From CAVYXZ01 sp963772595 (lineage in GTDB: Bacteria > Chloroflexota > Anaerolineae > Aggregatilineales > Phototrophicaceae), in contig CAVYXZ010000007.1 in NCBI GenBank assembly GCA_963772595.1, positions 496,001 to 560,000 on the forward strand: DNA of 64,000 bases, written 5' to 3'. Position numbers and translations under genes: made by a program. The notes beneath the pieces are model-generated. The model was not told where the DNA came from and ran no database searches. It saw nothing but the letters and a program-made list of their open reading frames with translations. Position 1 is the first letter of the stretch; every line of letters begins with the position of its first letter. Positions 9,091 to 18,932 of the stretch are shown here, one piece after another.

Positions 9091-10062
9091 ATGCAGTACG
9101 GACATATCGACGGCGTAGAAAAACCGATCTCCCGTATCGTCCAGGGGACGGCGGGCATTATCGGCATGGAGAAACTGGACGAGAGCTTCAAGCTGCTGGA
9201 CGATGTCTACAGCCTGGGCATTAGCACCTTCGATACGGCGCACGGTTATGGCCGCGGCGATGCTGAGCGTGCCCTGGGCAGTTGGATCGAGGACCGGGGC
9301 CTGCGCGACAAGGTGGTCGTCATCACCAAAGGCGCGCACCCTTACGGCGACCGTCCGCGCGTCACACCCTTCGATATCGAGGCCGACATCCACGACTCGA
9401 TGGCCCGGCTGCGGACCGATCACTTCGAGATTTACCTGCTGCACCGCGACGACCCCTCCAGGCCGGTTGGGCCGATTGTCGAGAAGCTGAACGAGTATCA
9501 CGAAAAAGGCGTCATCGGCGTTTACGGCGGTTCGAACTGGCATATCGAACGCATCCAGCAGGCCAATGCCTACGCCGCCGAACACGGCCTCCAGCCCTTC
9601 ACCGTCAGCAGCCCCAACTTCAGCCTTGCCGTCCAGACTCAAGAACCCTGGCCGGGCTGTGTCTCCATCAGTGCGCCGCAGGCCGCCGACGAACGCGACT
9701 GGTACGTGCAGCAGAAGATGCCGCTCTTCACCTGGTCCAGCCTGGCCGGGGGCTTCTTCAGCGGACGCTTCCGCCGCGATAACCTGGATAGCTTCACCGA
9801 GTATTTCGATAAGATCGTGGTCAATTCCTACATCTCGGAGGAAAACTTCGCACGGCTGGACCGGGCTGAGGCGCTGGCCGCCGAAAAAGGCGTCACCCTG
9901 GCGCAGATCGCGGTGGCCTACGTCTTCAGTCAAGCGCTGAACATCTTCGGGCTGTTCGGCAACCGTCGCAAAACCGATGCCGAGCAGAACATCGCCGCGC
10001 AGGAACTCAAACTGAGCGAGGCTGAGGTCGCCTGGCTCAATCTGGAATCGGACTCGCGTTAG
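9091..10062 (+). CDS. Aldo/keto reductase
   Basis: About 323 residues starting at MQYGHIDG. A start at 9058 would overlap the previous gene by 28 bases and adds an unconserved stretch. It is a TIM-barrel NADPH-dependent carbonyl reductase. FDTAHGYGRGDAERALG holds the catalytic Asp and Tyr, VVVITKGAH the Lys, and IYLLHRDDPSRPVG the His. The C-terminal end, with LNIFGLFGNRRKT, is where the NADPH-binding loop of this branch lies. The substrate is unknown. The close pairing with the Gfo/Idh/MocA gene points to carbohydrate processing. Confidence 0.9.
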   Translation: MQYGHIDGVEKPISRIVQGTAGIIGMEKLDESFKLLDDVYSLGISTFDTAHGYGRGDAERALGSWIEDRGLRDKVVVITKGAHPYGDRPRVTPFDIEADIHDSMARLRTDHFEIYLLHRDDPSRPVGPIVEKLNEYHEKGVIGVYGGSNWHIERIQQANAYAAEHGLQPFTVSSPNFSLAVQTQEPWPGCVSISAPQAADERDWYVQQKMPLFTWSSLAGGFFSGRFRRDNLDSFTEYFDKIVVNSYISEENFARLDRAEALAAEKGVTLAQIAVAYVFSQALNIFGLFGNRRKTDAEQNIAAQELKLSEAEVAWLNLESDSR

Positions 10063-10145
10063 TACCTAGCTTCCTCAATGCGCTCGCTCATAGAATGCTG
10101 CTACAATGACATTAGTCGTGGTATTCTGTCACATGGGCTACAACC

Positions 10146-10559
10146 ATGAGCATTGAGTTGATCTGGTACGACGAAGACAAAACGGTCTTGCGCCATCTTT
10201 ACGACGGCAACTGGACCCCTCAGGAATTTATCACCGCGGTCAACGAATCGCGTCAGCTACTGCTCGATGCGGGCTATCCGGTAGACTTGATTATCGACAT
10301 GCGCACCGCTGACGGGCCGCCGCCGGGGATCAGTTCAGCCTACCAGTATGCTGACCGTATGGTGCCGGAGAACCAGCGGCTGATCGTCATGGTAAACCCG
10401 ACCGAGTATATGCAGGCCTATAATCAGGTCGTAGGCAAGATCGCGCCGCGTGCCGCTCAGAATCGCTATGTCGTTGAAACCCTGGACGACGCGATTCAAC
10501 TCATCATTGACTATCGCATCCAGTTATCGGAGGACCAGCAGGCAGGCGGCGTTCAATAG
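10146..10559 (+). CDS. Conserved hypothetical protein, STAS/SpoIIAA-like
   Basis: A 137-residue soluble protein with no signal peptide or membrane helix. The alternating strand/helix pattern (IELIWYDEDKTVLRHLYDG, then WTPQEFITAVNESRQLL, then VDLIIDMRTADGPP) resembles small STAS/SpoIIAA-type folds of about 120-140 residues. I recognise no catalytic motif. The ATG follows a short AT-rich intergenic with TACAAT-type sequence, so it probably has its own promoter. It converges on the next gene with a seven-base overlap of coding ends. The fold assignment is tentative. Confidence 0.55.
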   Translation: MSIELIWYDEDKTVLRHLYDGNWTPQEFITAVNESRQLLLDAGYPVDLIIDMRTADGPPPGISSAYQYADRMVPENQRLIVMVNPTEYMQAYNQVVGKIAPRAAQNRYVVETLDDAIQLIIDYRIQLSEDQQAGGVQ

Positions 10560-10804
10560 CCCGCGCGTTCGCGGTCCTCATCCTCGACCACGACGGCAAG
10601 CTGGTAAATCGTCACGTCAAAGGGAAACTCGCGCACCATTTGCAAGGCGTCCTGCATCAGGAGAATGATCTCCGGGGAATTTTCCGCCGGGACCCCATTC
10701 AGGCGGTAGGCCACCCCGGCCTTGAGCAGTTCGAAGCTCTCGTCATCGAGGCCCGATACCACCTGTTTAATTGCATCGATATGTTCTGCGATTGGGCTGA
10801 CCAC
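10553..10804 (-). CDS. Small hypothetical protein
   Basis: An 83-residue acidic protein, MVSPIAEHIDAIKQVVSGLD through DEDRERAGY, predicted mainly helical, with no membrane segment and no motif I recognise. It overlaps the end of the preceding convergent gene by seven bases. Upstream on the minus strand it faces the divergent nagA gene across 52 bases. Codon use looks like the neighbours and the plus strand offers no better candidate here. It could be a small regulator, but nothing in the sequence says so. Confidence 0.5.
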   Translation of the reverse strand: MVSPIAEHIDAIKQVVSGLDDESFELLKAGVAYRLNGVPAENSPEIILLMQDALQMVREFPFDVTIYQLAVVVEDEDRERAGY

Positions 10805-10856
10805 CGGCTACCCCCGATCCTCTTGATCGGATACACTCAATCCGGGAGACAACATT

Positions 10857-11978
10857 ATGCGTATTACTCATGTTCGCATTATAACACCGCAGGGAGTCCG
10901 CCAGGATGAAGACCTGAATATCGAGGCGGGCAAGATCGTCAGCGGACCGGCTGGCGGCGAAATCGTAGACGCGGGCGGCCTGTGGGTCGCACCAGGCCTG
11001 ATCGACATCCATGTGCATGGCAGCATCGGCTGCGATACCATGCAGGCCACGCCAGAGGCGCTGCACGGCATGGCGCGATTCTTCGCCCAGCACGGCGTCA
11101 CCAGCTACTTCCCCACTACCATGAGCGCCCCCGGTGAGGCCGTCAGCGCCGCGATTGAGAACGTGCGGACCTGCCCGCAGCCGGAAGACGGCGCGCAGCA
11201 CCTGGGCGTCCACGTCGAAGGCCCGTATCTCAGCACCGATCATCCCGGCGCACAGCCGCCTGAAGTGCTGCGTCCGCCTGACCCGGCGGAGTACGGAGCC
11301 TGGCTGAGCAGCGGCGTGGTCAAGCTGATGACGATTGCGCCCGAACTTGAGGGGATGGAGACCTTGATCGCCGCCGCGCTCGAACAGGGTGTCGAACTCG
11401 CTATCGGCCACAGTGGAGCCAGCTACGAAGCGGTGATTCACGCGGCAGATATGGGAGTCCGCCAGGCGACCCATACCTATAACGGGATGCTCGGCCTGCA
11501 TCACCGCAAACCGGGCACGCTAGGCGGCGTCCTGACCGAGGACCGTATCTACGCCCAGGTCATCGCCGATGGCATCCACGTGCATCCGGCGATGGTCAAG
11601 CTGCTGCTGCGCGCCAAGGGACCGCAGCGTACCATCCTCATCACTGATGCGGTCGCGGCGGCGGGTTTGCCGGATGGCGATTACACGCTCGACCAGCAGC
11701 CCATTCAAGTCCGTGACGGAATCTCGCGCACGCTGGGCGGCGCACTGGCGGGCAGCACCGTCACGCTGGATCAGGCGCTGCGCAACATGATGACCTTCGC
11801 CGGTCTCAGCCTGCCCGAAGCCCTGCCGATGGCGACCTCAGTCCCGGCGGAGGCGATGGGCCTGAGCGGACGCAAAGGGGCTATTGTGCCTGGCGCGGAT
11901 GCCGACCTGATCTTCCTGGACGATGAGGCGCAAATCTGCAAGACGATGATCGGCGGGCGCATCGTCTACGCGCGTTAG
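10857..11978 (+). CDS. nagA: N-acetylglucosamine-6-phosphate deacetylase
   Basis: A 373-residue amidohydrolase that removes acetate from N-acetylglucosamine-6-phosphate, feeding amino sugar recycling or chitin and peptidoglycan breakdown. Motifs in order: GLIDIHVHGSIGCDTM (metal-site HxH-type strand), HVEGPYL (metal-binding Glu), AIGHSGASY and THTYNGMLGLHHRKPG (metal and sugar-binding His), and LITDAVAAAGLPDG (catalytic Asp). Length and order are normal for NagA. GGGAGA precedes the ATG. No nagB or phosphotransferase gene lies next to it. Confidence 0.93.
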   Translation: MRITHVRIITPQGVRQDEDLNIEAGKIVSGPAGGEIVDAGGLWVAPGLIDIHVHGSIGCDTMQATPEALHGMARFFAQHGVTSYFPTTMSAPGEAVSAAIENVRTCPQPEDGAQHLGVHVEGPYLSTDHPGAQPPEVLRPPDPAEYGAWLSSGVVKLMTIAPELEGMETLIAAALEQGVELAIGHSGASYEAVIHAADMGVRQATHTYNGMLGLHHRKPGTLGGVLTEDRIYAQVIADGIHVHPAMVKLLLRAKGPQRTILITDAVAAAGLPDGDYTLDQQPIQVRDGISRTLGGALAGSTVTLDQALRNMMTFAGLSLPEALPMATSVPAEAMGLSGRKGAIVPGADADLIFLDDEAQICKTMIGGRIVYAR

Positions 11979-12027
11979 AAGTGTATTGGAAAGCCGCCGG
12001 GGTTAGATTCTGTTAATCTCTGGCGCA

Positions 12028-12071
12028 TACAATAGGGGCATATTCAGAGAGCGGACGAGCGCGTCTCGTCC
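12028..12071 (+). promoter_or_regulatory. Candidate msrA -10 box and leader hairpin
   Basis: TACAAT at 12028-12033 could be a -10 box for msrA, though no good -35 is visible. Downstream, in the presumed leader, GGACGAG (12053-12059) and CTCGTCC (12065-12071) form a perfect seven-base-pair hairpin with loop CGCGT, 16 bases before the ATG. There is no T-tract, so it is not a terminator. It may affect translation or RNA stability. Confidence 0.3.
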
Positions 12072-12087
12072 AGAAAGGTGCAATTGT

Positions 12088-12624
12088 ATGGCTACGGAAC
12101 AAGCAACCCTGGCGGGCGGCTGCTTCTGGTGTCTGGAGGCGGTCTACGTCGAACTCAAGGGCGTGCAGAAGGTCGTCTCTGGTTATGCCGGGGGGCACGT
12201 CGCCAATCCATCCTACCGTGCGGTCTGCACCGGCACCACCGGCCACGCCGAAGTGGTCCAGATCACTTATGATCCGGCGGTCGTCAGCTACCGTGACCTG
12301 CTGAACGTCTTCTTTACCATCCACGACCCGACAACCTTGAATCGTCAGGGTAACGACGTGGGCACGCAGTACCGCTCGGCCATCTACACGCACAACGACG
12401 CGCAGAAGGCCATCGCCGAGCAGACTATCGCCGAGCTGAGCGAGTCCGGCCTGTGGAGCAGTCCGATTGTGACCGAGGTCACGCCGCTGGAGACCTTCTA
12501 CCCGGCGGAGGATTATCACCAGAACTACTACGCCAACAACCCCAATCAGGGTTACTGCCGCGTGATTATCGCGCCGAAAGTCGCCAAGTTCCGTAAGCAG
12601 TATCTTGAGCAGTTGAAGGCCTGA
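12088..12624 (+). CDS. msrA: Peptide-methionine (S)-S-oxide reductase
   Basis: A 178-residue MsrA that repairs the S form of methionine sulfoxide in proteins using thioredoxin. The catalytic GGCFWCLEAVYVELKGVQKV loop contains the nucleophilic Cys. YAGG, GTTGHAEVVQITYDP and PAEDYHQNYYANNPNQGYC, the last with a recycling Cys near the end, are all family signatures. Length is normal. It stands alone, and the hairpin in its leader is the only visible candidate control element. Confidence 0.95.
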   Translation: MATEQATLAGGCFWCLEAVYVELKGVQKVVSGYAGGHVANPSYRAVCTGTTGHAEVVQITYDPAVVSYRDLLNVFFTIHDPTTLNRQGNDVGTQYRSAIYTHNDAQKAIAEQTIAELSESGLWSSPIVTEVTPLETFYPAEDYHQNYYANNPNQGYCRVIIAPKVAKFRKQYLEQLKA

Positions 12625-12651
12625 GCTTCGTGACGCAAAGGTATCAGAACG

Positions 12652-13609
12652 ATGAGAAGATGGCATGTCACTGTCCTACGCATCGTTCTGATACTCTCCG
12701 TGGTGCTGGTGCTCGGCGCAGTTCTTCTGTCAGCTTTCGCCTATACCACCTTGAACTCGGACAACCGCCACCTGTGAATCGCAGCAAGGCTATACTCCCT
12801 CGAACTTTCATGCTGACAACCTCAATATCACGCCCTACTTGATGCCGGACTACCAGGAAGTCAGTTTTCCAAGCCGTCAACAAAATATTCAGATCAGCGG
12901 CGATTTCATCCCGGCTGCTGACGACAATCAAAACGCTGCGGCGGTCATCATTGTGCATGGAACTGCCCGCTGCAAAGAGTCGCCGGATTCACTGCTGCCA
13001 GCGGGGATGCTGCATCGTGCTGGCTTCAATGTTCTGCTCATTGACCTGCGCGATTATGGCGCTTCGACCCTTGAAGACGGTTATCAGGCTGCCGGGACCG
13101 ATGAATATCTGGACGTGCTGGGAGCCTGGGATTGGCTGATGGACGAGAGAGGCATCCCGCCAGTACGTATTGGCCTGTTCGGCTATTCGCTTGGCGGCGC
13201 GTCGGTCATCATCGCTGCCGGGGAGGAACCGCGCGTTGCGGCGGTCTGGTCTGACAGTGCTTTCGCGGACATCGAGATGATTATTGACGGAATGCTCGAA
13301 AAGTATCCCTATCTCGCCTGGCTCAAGCCGCTGTCTCTAGCCTACGGACGCATCGTCGTGGGTGATGACCTGTTAGCGCACAAACCTGTCGATGAGCTGA
13401 GCGCCTTCAATCATCGACCCTTGTTCATTGTGCATGGGGATACGGATACTATTGTCCCGATAGCTAACGCTTATGCTCTGAAGCAGGCATATCCCGAAAC
13501 CGAATTTTGGGAACTGCCGCAGACAGGGCATGTTGAAGCCATGTACAAACACATGGCGGAATACGAGGAGCGGCTGGTCGGTTTTTTCAACGCCGCACTG
13601 CACAACTGA
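12652..13609 (+). CDS. Membrane-anchored alpha/beta hydrolase, frameshifted near the N-terminus
   Basis: The intact part (ATG at 12842) has the hydrolase core: IVHGTARCKESPDS (oxyanion region), GLFGYSLGGASVI (nucleophile Ser), a late Asp in VHGDTDTIVP, and TGHVEAMYKH (catalytic His). Upstream, from 12652, a different frame encodes a classic anchor (MRRWHVTVLRIVLILSVVLV) and stops at 12775. Frame 2 then reads QQGYTPSNFHADNLNITPY straight into the core. One extra base between about 12740 and 12780 explains the break. The joined protein of about 319 residues matches anchored BAAT/peptidase S9-like hydrolases. The substrate is unknown. Confidence 0.75.
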
Positions 13610-13615
13610 GGGGAG

Positions 13616-13846
13616 TCAATCAGGAAAGAAGTCTTTGACTGGCATCTGGAAACCGGGCAGAATGCTGCCGCCATCGGCACCGGTTACACGGCCCAGCAGA
13701 TTCGCAGCGGTCTCAGACAAATAGTTGTTGGAAACCACCTCGACAATCTCGCCTCCGATAAGCTCCAGGCGCTTGTCCGCGTTCTCTGGCAGGCTGCTGA
13801 TCTGGTCAAAGTCCGCCGCAGTGATTTTCTGGCGCGCAACTATCGG
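13616..13846 (-). pseudogene. Uma2 family endonuclease remnant
   Basis: On the minus strand a stretch of about 76 codons with no start codon reads ARQKITAADFDQISSLP, RLELIGGEIVEVVSNN, GRVTGADGG and then SILPGFQMPVKDFFPD before a stop. The first part matches the N-terminus of Uma2/DUF820 proteins and the last part their C-terminus. The central half, including the PDvaf strand and the catalytic D/E-x-K core, is missing, and the frame is closed upstream by TAA. This is a deletion remnant of a gene normally about 190 codons long. It is unlikely to be expressed. Confidence 0.65.
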
Positions 13847-13995
13847 TTACCTCATTTATTCTTTCGGCAATTGTAACAGATGGCTCTCAAAAACAGATCA
13901 AACTTCCCCTTTGCGGCCACAGCCTATGGCAGCGTATCCGTACATTTGTTACACTTTCCGAAACTTGATGCGCTATTACTACCGGAGCAAATCTT

Positions 13996-15000
13996 ATGGG
14001 AAGACCTGTTACGTTGTTTACGGGACAGTTCGCGGACATTCCGCTGGAGAAATTCGCGGCGATGGTCGCGGACTGGGGCTACGATGGCCTCGAACTGGCC
14101 TGCTGGGGCGATCACTTTGAGGTAGATCGGGCGCTGTCGGAAGACGGATACACCCAGCATGTGTGGGACATTCTCGACAAAAACGGCCTCAAGTGCTTCG
14201 CCATCGGGACTCATCTCGTCGGCCAGTGCGTCAGCGATGCCATTATTGACGAACGGCATAAAGGTGTCCTGCCCAGCCGTCTCTGGGGGGACGGCGACCC
14301 GGATGGCGTGCGCCAGCGTGCCGCTCAGGAGATCAAGGATACGGCAGCGGCAGCCAAGAAATTCGGCGTCAACGTCGTCACCGGCTTCACCGGCAGCCCC
14401 ATCTGGCATATGATCTACCAGTTCCCGCCCACCCCGCCGGAATTAATCGACCGAGGCTATGCCACCTTCGCCGAGCAGTGGAAACCCATCCTGGATACCT
14501 TCCACGATAACGGCGTGCGCTTCGCCCTGGAGGTCCATCCAGCGGAGATCGCCTTCGACATCTACACGGCTGAACGCACCCTGGAAGCGCTGGATAATCA
14601 CGCGGCTTTCGGCTTCAACTTCGATCCCAGCCATTTTATCCATCAGTTGTTCGATCCGGTGAATTTCATTAACCGCTTCCCGGAGCGCATCTTCCACGTC
14701 CACGTGAAGGATTCGAAGCTGCATCTGAACGGGACCAGCAGCATTCTCAGTTCGCATTTGCAGTTCGGCGACTACCGCCGGGGCTGGGATTTCATCTCGC
14801 CGGGGCACGGCGATGTCGATCTCGAAAGCATCATTCGCAGCCTCAACCGTATCTCCTACATGGGACCGCTCTCGGTCGAATGGGAAGACAACGGCATGAA
14901 CCGCGAATACGGCCCACAGGACGCGCTCAAGTTTGTGCGCAATACCGATTTCGCGCCCTCGGATGTCGCCTTCGAAGCCGCCTTCGCATCCAACAAGTAG
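13996..15000 (+). CDS. Sugar phosphate isomerase/epimerase (AP endonuclease family 2 TIM barrel)
   Basis: A 334-residue xylose isomerase-like TIM barrel. The opening VTLFTGQFADIPLEKFAAMVADWGYDGLEL fits the family. Metal-binding positions appear in FALEVHPAEIAFD (Glu), FNFDPSHFIHQ (Asp/His) and HVHVKDSKL (His/Asp), with SVEWEDNGM near the end. Members isomerise or epimerise sugars, inosose or keto-sugars. The substrate is not predictable. The next gene, an oxidoreductase, starts 12 bases later, and such isomerase plus Gfo/Idh/MocA pairs are typical of inositol or oxidised-sugar breakdown. Confidence 0.87.
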   Translation: MGRPVTLFTGQFADIPLEKFAAMVADWGYDGLELACWGDHFEVDRALSEDGYTQHVWDILDKNGLKCFAIGTHLVGQCVSDAIIDERHKGVLPSRLWGDGDPDGVRQRAAQEIKDTAAAAKKFGVNVVTGFTGSPIWHMIYQFPPTPPELIDRGYATFAEQWKPILDTFHDNGVRFALEVHPAEIAFDIYTAERTLEALDNHAAFGFNFDPSHFIHQLFDPVNFINRFPERIFHVHVKDSKLHLNGTSSILSSHLQFGDYRRGWDFISPGHGDVDLESIIRSLNRISYMGPLSVEWEDNGMNREYGPQDALKFVRNTDFAPSDVAFEAAFASNK

Positions 15001-15012
15001 GAGTCTGACCTC

Positions 15013-16200
15013 ATGAGTGATGATCGTGGTTTCACCCGTATGGCTGCTGGCGCGGCCAGCGCCGACGTGCCCGAACTCGGAATCGGAATGCTGGGCTACG
15101 CCTTCATGGGCAAAGCGCATTCTAATGCCTTCAGGACCATCCCTTACATGATGTATCCGCCGGTGGCGATCCCGCGTATGGTGGCGGTGGCGGGCCGTGA
15201 CGAGGCCGCCGTGACCGTCGCCGCGCAGCGCTTCGGCTACGAGAAAGTCTATACCGACTGGCACGACCTGATCGCCGATGACGAAGTGCAGGTCTTCGAC
15301 AACGGCGGGCCGAACAACGTTCACGCCGAGCCATGCATCGCCGCTGCCGCTGCCGGTAAGCATGTCTTCTGCGAAAAACCGCTGGGACGCACCGCTGAAG
15401 AATCCAAGACCATGCTCGACGCCGTCGAGAAAGCCGGGGTCAAGCACATGGTCGCCTATAACTATCGCTTCGTTCCGGCGATCATCCAGGCCCGCGACCT
15501 GATCGCCAGCGGCGCGCTGGGGCGCATCTACCACTTCCGCGCCGTCTACCTGCAAGACTGGATCATGGACCCTGAATTCCCGATGGTCTGGCGCTTGCGC
15601 AAAGATGTGGCGGGCAGCGGCTCGCTGGGCGACCTGGGATCACACATCCTCGACCTGGGCCGTTTCCTGGTGGGCGAGCCGACGAAAGTGATGGGCATGA
15701 CCAAGACCTTTATCGACGAACGCCCCGATGGCGAAGGCGGACGGGTCAAGGTGGATGTCGATGACGCCGTCACCGCCCTGCTCGAATTCGAGAACGGCGC
15801 GCTGGGCACTATCGAAGCCACGCGCTTCGCCAACGGCCACCGCAACGGCAATATGTGGGAGGTCAACGGCGAGAAGGGCAGCATCCGCTTCAACATGGAG
15901 CGCCTCAACGAACTGGAAGTCTACTGGGGCGATGGCCGCAAGGAGACGCTGGGATTCACCGACGTGATCGTGACCGAAGGCTACCATCCCTACATGGCGA
16001 ACTGGTGGCCTGCCGGGCACATCATCGGCTGGGAGCATACCTTCGTGCATGAGTTCCACCACTTCTTCGACTGCATCGTCAACGACAAAGCGGTCGCCCC
16101 TTACGGCGCGGATTTCGTCGATGGCTATCGTAACAGCGTCATCTGCGATGCGATTGTCGAATCGGCCCAGACCGGGCGCATGGTGGATATTAAGTATTAG
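15013..16200 (+). CDS. Gfo/Idh/MocA family oxidoreductase
   Basis: A 395-residue NAD-dependent dehydrogenase. The Rossmann motif is GIGMLGYAFMGKAHSNAF, a variant with AFMGKAHSNA typical of the inositol 2-dehydrogenase-like branch. CEKPLGRTAEESK is the EKP motif, and GSLGDLGSHILDLGRFLVGEPTKV holds the substrate-binding D-x-G-x-H. It probably forms an operon with the preceding isomerase (12-base gap). The long C-terminal domain contains WPAGHIIGWEHTFVHEFHHF, usual in this branch. The substrate is likely a sugar or cyclitol. Confidence 0.9.
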   Translation: MSDDRGFTRMAAGAASADVPELGIGMLGYAFMGKAHSNAFRTIPYMMYPPVAIPRMVAVAGRDEAAVTVAAQRFGYEKVYTDWHDLIADDEVQVFDNGGPNNVHAEPCIAAAAAGKHVFCEKPLGRTAEESKTMLDAVEKAGVKHMVAYNYRFVPAIIQARDLIASGALGRIYHFRAVYLQDWIMDPEFPMVWRLRKDVAGSGSLGDLGSHILDLGRFLVGEPTKVMGMTKTFIDERPDGEGGRVKVDVDDAVTALLEFENGALGTIEATRFANGHRNGNMWEVNGEKGSIRFNMERLNELEVYWGDGRKETLGFTDVIVTEGYHPYMANWWPAGHIIGWEHTFVHEFHHFFDCIVNDKAVAPYGADFVDGYRNSVICDAIVESAQTGRMVDIKY

Positions 16201-16227
16201 AACGTCCCTGATCGCTGGGGAGCGGAA

Positions 16228-18817
16228 TTAAGGGCAGGTACTGGCTGTGCCTTGATCATGTGGAGGCAGATGCACGGTGATTCGCGTGCCCTCACCTTCT
16301 TTGCTCCACAGGTCGATGCGACCACCGTGCATCATTACGTTTTCGTAGACGATTGCCATCCCCAGGCCCGTGCCCTCAACGTTGCGGGTGTTCTCCGCGC
16401 GATGGAAGGCATCGAAGATATGCGGCTGATCTTTCGCCGGGATACCCATCCCCTGGTCGCTGACTTCGAAGCGCACCTCATCGTCCACCCGGCTGAGCGA
16501 CAGGCGCACCTCGCCTCCCTGCGGGGAGTACTTGATCGCATTCGACAGCAGATTGACCAGGATGCGCCGTAGAATGTGCGGATCCATCAAAGGCGGCGTG
16601 CAACTCACCCTCCGCTGAGAACTCGAAGCGATGCTCCGCCGTGCCATGCACCTGAAGCTGTTCAAACAATTCCTGGCAGAAGCCTTCCAGATTGATCCGC
16701 GTGGGTTCACAATTGCTGCTTGCCGGATCGCGCTTTGGTCAGGCTGAGCACGTCATCCAGCAGAGCACGTCATATACTGGACCTGGTCTTCAATCTGGTC
16801 GAGATGCCGAATCCGCTGCTCATCGTCCAAGGCGGTCATAATATTCGCGCAGAATATGATATGGAACTCGAAATCACCGTCAGCGGGGTGCGAAAATCGT
16901 GTGAAACGGTCGCGATAAACTCCTCGCGCAGCGCCAGCATTTCTCGCTGCTGTTCCAGTGCCATCCGCTCTTTTTCCGCGGCCAGCAGATTCGCCTGCAT
17001 GGCGACATATTCGGTCATATCGCGGTTCAGCGTCACAAAGCCATCCACCTCACCATCCGGGCCAATGGTGTTGGATATGGATGCGACCACCTGCATCTCG
17101 CCGGCCCGTCACGGTTGAACTGGACCACCTCGCCCTGCCAGGCTCCCTGTTCCTTCACGATTCTGAACAAGTTCTCGACACTGCCGCCGACGATGCTGCG
17201 TCCACAGCATACGGGTCCGCTGGTTTGCCGATCACTTCGTCGGCTTCCCAACCGTACATCGTCGTGGCCGCCCGGTTCCAACTGCGGATATTCATGTCCA
17301 GATCAAAGCTGATGACCGCATCGGAAACGTTGGCGAGCAGATTGCGCCTGATAACGAATATGGGCTTCCGCCGCTTCACGCGCCTTGCCCGTGCGAATCG
17401 TGCGGATGCCAAATCCCAGGTCCCCGGCCAGCTCTTGCAGCAAATTCATCTCTTCGGCATCGAAGCTTACAGCATTATCCGAGTAAATATGCAGGACACC
17501 ATAGACACTATCCCCATCGCGCACCGGCAGCGCTACGACCGACCGGTAGCCCAGGCGCTCCGCTTCATCCTGGCAGATCAGCGTACTGCTGCGCCACGTC
17601 CAGCGCCAATTGAGGCTGTTCGTCGCGATGCAGCCTTCTTCGTTAGCGACACAAAGCAGGTGGGGTCAATCGCCAGGTCAACATTCGGGTCCGAGAGATT
17701 CCGCCGCAGCGAAGCCGCCTGAATCTGCATGGGCATCGCGATTGCGGTGTAACCAAACCATGCCGCGACATAGCCGCCCACATAGGTGACGTCCTGGCAA
17801 ATCTGGTCCAGCAGGTGATTTTCATCGGTTGCGCGCACCAGCGTTTGATTACAGGCACTCAAGGTGCGGTACTGGCGATTACGCCGCACCAGGGCGATTT
17901 CCGCCGCTGTTCGCGCCGCGTCACTGCGCTGAATTACATAGGCGCGCCAGATGATGAGCAGCCAAACAAAACGATACTCGCCAGACCAGAAAGACTGAGG
18001 CCAAAGACGTAGTCATAGCTGCCGGCCTCGACTGCCCTGGAGATGAGCCAGCCCAGGCCCAGCGGAATCGCTACCACAGCCGGGACCAGCCAGCGCAGCA
18101 GGCGTCCACCCGGCCCTGGGTCCAGCGATATCGCCATGAAGCCCCGGCCCGGAACCGCGTGCAGTATACCAATACCGATCACCAGAAAGCCGATGGCAGT
18201 ATGCAGGGCCATCGTGCTGAACATCGACGCACTGTACAGCGATTGGGGACTATACAGATAACCGGCAGTGCCCAAGAGGCCGAACACGCAAGCCAGCGAC
18301 TGCCACGCTCTGGCTCAAGAACACATAGGCACGGGTGGCTATCAACAACAGCGACGTGCTGGCAATAACAAAGGTGAGCGCGGTCGCCAGTGACATGCGA
18401 CCGGGAAAGTTGGCCGCTAAGGTTTCAGAGTCTGCAAACAGAAGTTGGTCGATGCCAAAATTAACGTCAAGCAGGTATTCGATCACGGTGAGGCTGCTGA
18501 TGGCAAACACCAGCAGCAGCCAAAATCAGCATCAGCCGCTGCTGGCTCTGTGAAGGTCGAGGATTTGTTCGCAACCACAGTGCAAGGCTCAGCCCGATGA
18601 AACACAGGGCCGTGTTGGCCTTCATCGTTGCCAGGCCTGGAAGCACCTGACGAAACGCGGGGACTTCTAACAGCCAGCCCAGGAAACCGATTGTCCCTGC
18701 AATAAACACAACAACAGCACAAACCTGCGCAATGCGCCGCAGATCCGTGCAATCGGTGCCGGGCGTTTCAGAAAAATATCCAAAACCGCTCTGATGTCCT
18801 CTGGTCATGTCTGACAT
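16228..18817 (-). pseudogene. Membrane sensor histidine kinase with GAF and PAS domains, about a dozen frameshifts
   Basis: Read across frames on the minus strand, this is one protein of about 860 residues. About eight membrane helices come first (18.8-17.9 kb), then a GAF domain (about 17.9-17.4, ending VALPVRDGDSVYGVLHIYS), a PAS domain (LLANVSDAVISFDLDMNIRS, MYGWEADEVIGKP), and the HisKA H-box SHDFRTPLT near 16.9. The catalytic domain at the end has NLLSNAIKYSP, DQGMGIPAKD and EGTGLGMAIV. Single-base shifts occur near 18.5, 18.3, 17.9, 17.65, 17.35, 17.2, 17.1 and about five more between 16.9 and 16.6. All catalytic motifs survive. This is either very poor sequence or recent decay. No response regulator is adjacent. 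Confidence 0.75.
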
Positions 18818-18932
18818 AGAACACTATGCAGACAGTTGTATCAGGCAGGGTCCCTAATCTGAGTATACGCCATGTCGTCCTAGATAACATATAAGATTAC
18901 AATTAACCTATGCAAATGTATATACAGAATAC

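Noticed and set aside
14443..15555. A 370-codon minus-strand open frame across the isomerase and oxidoreductase genes
   Set aside because: It spans two intact plus-strand genes and has no recognisable motif.
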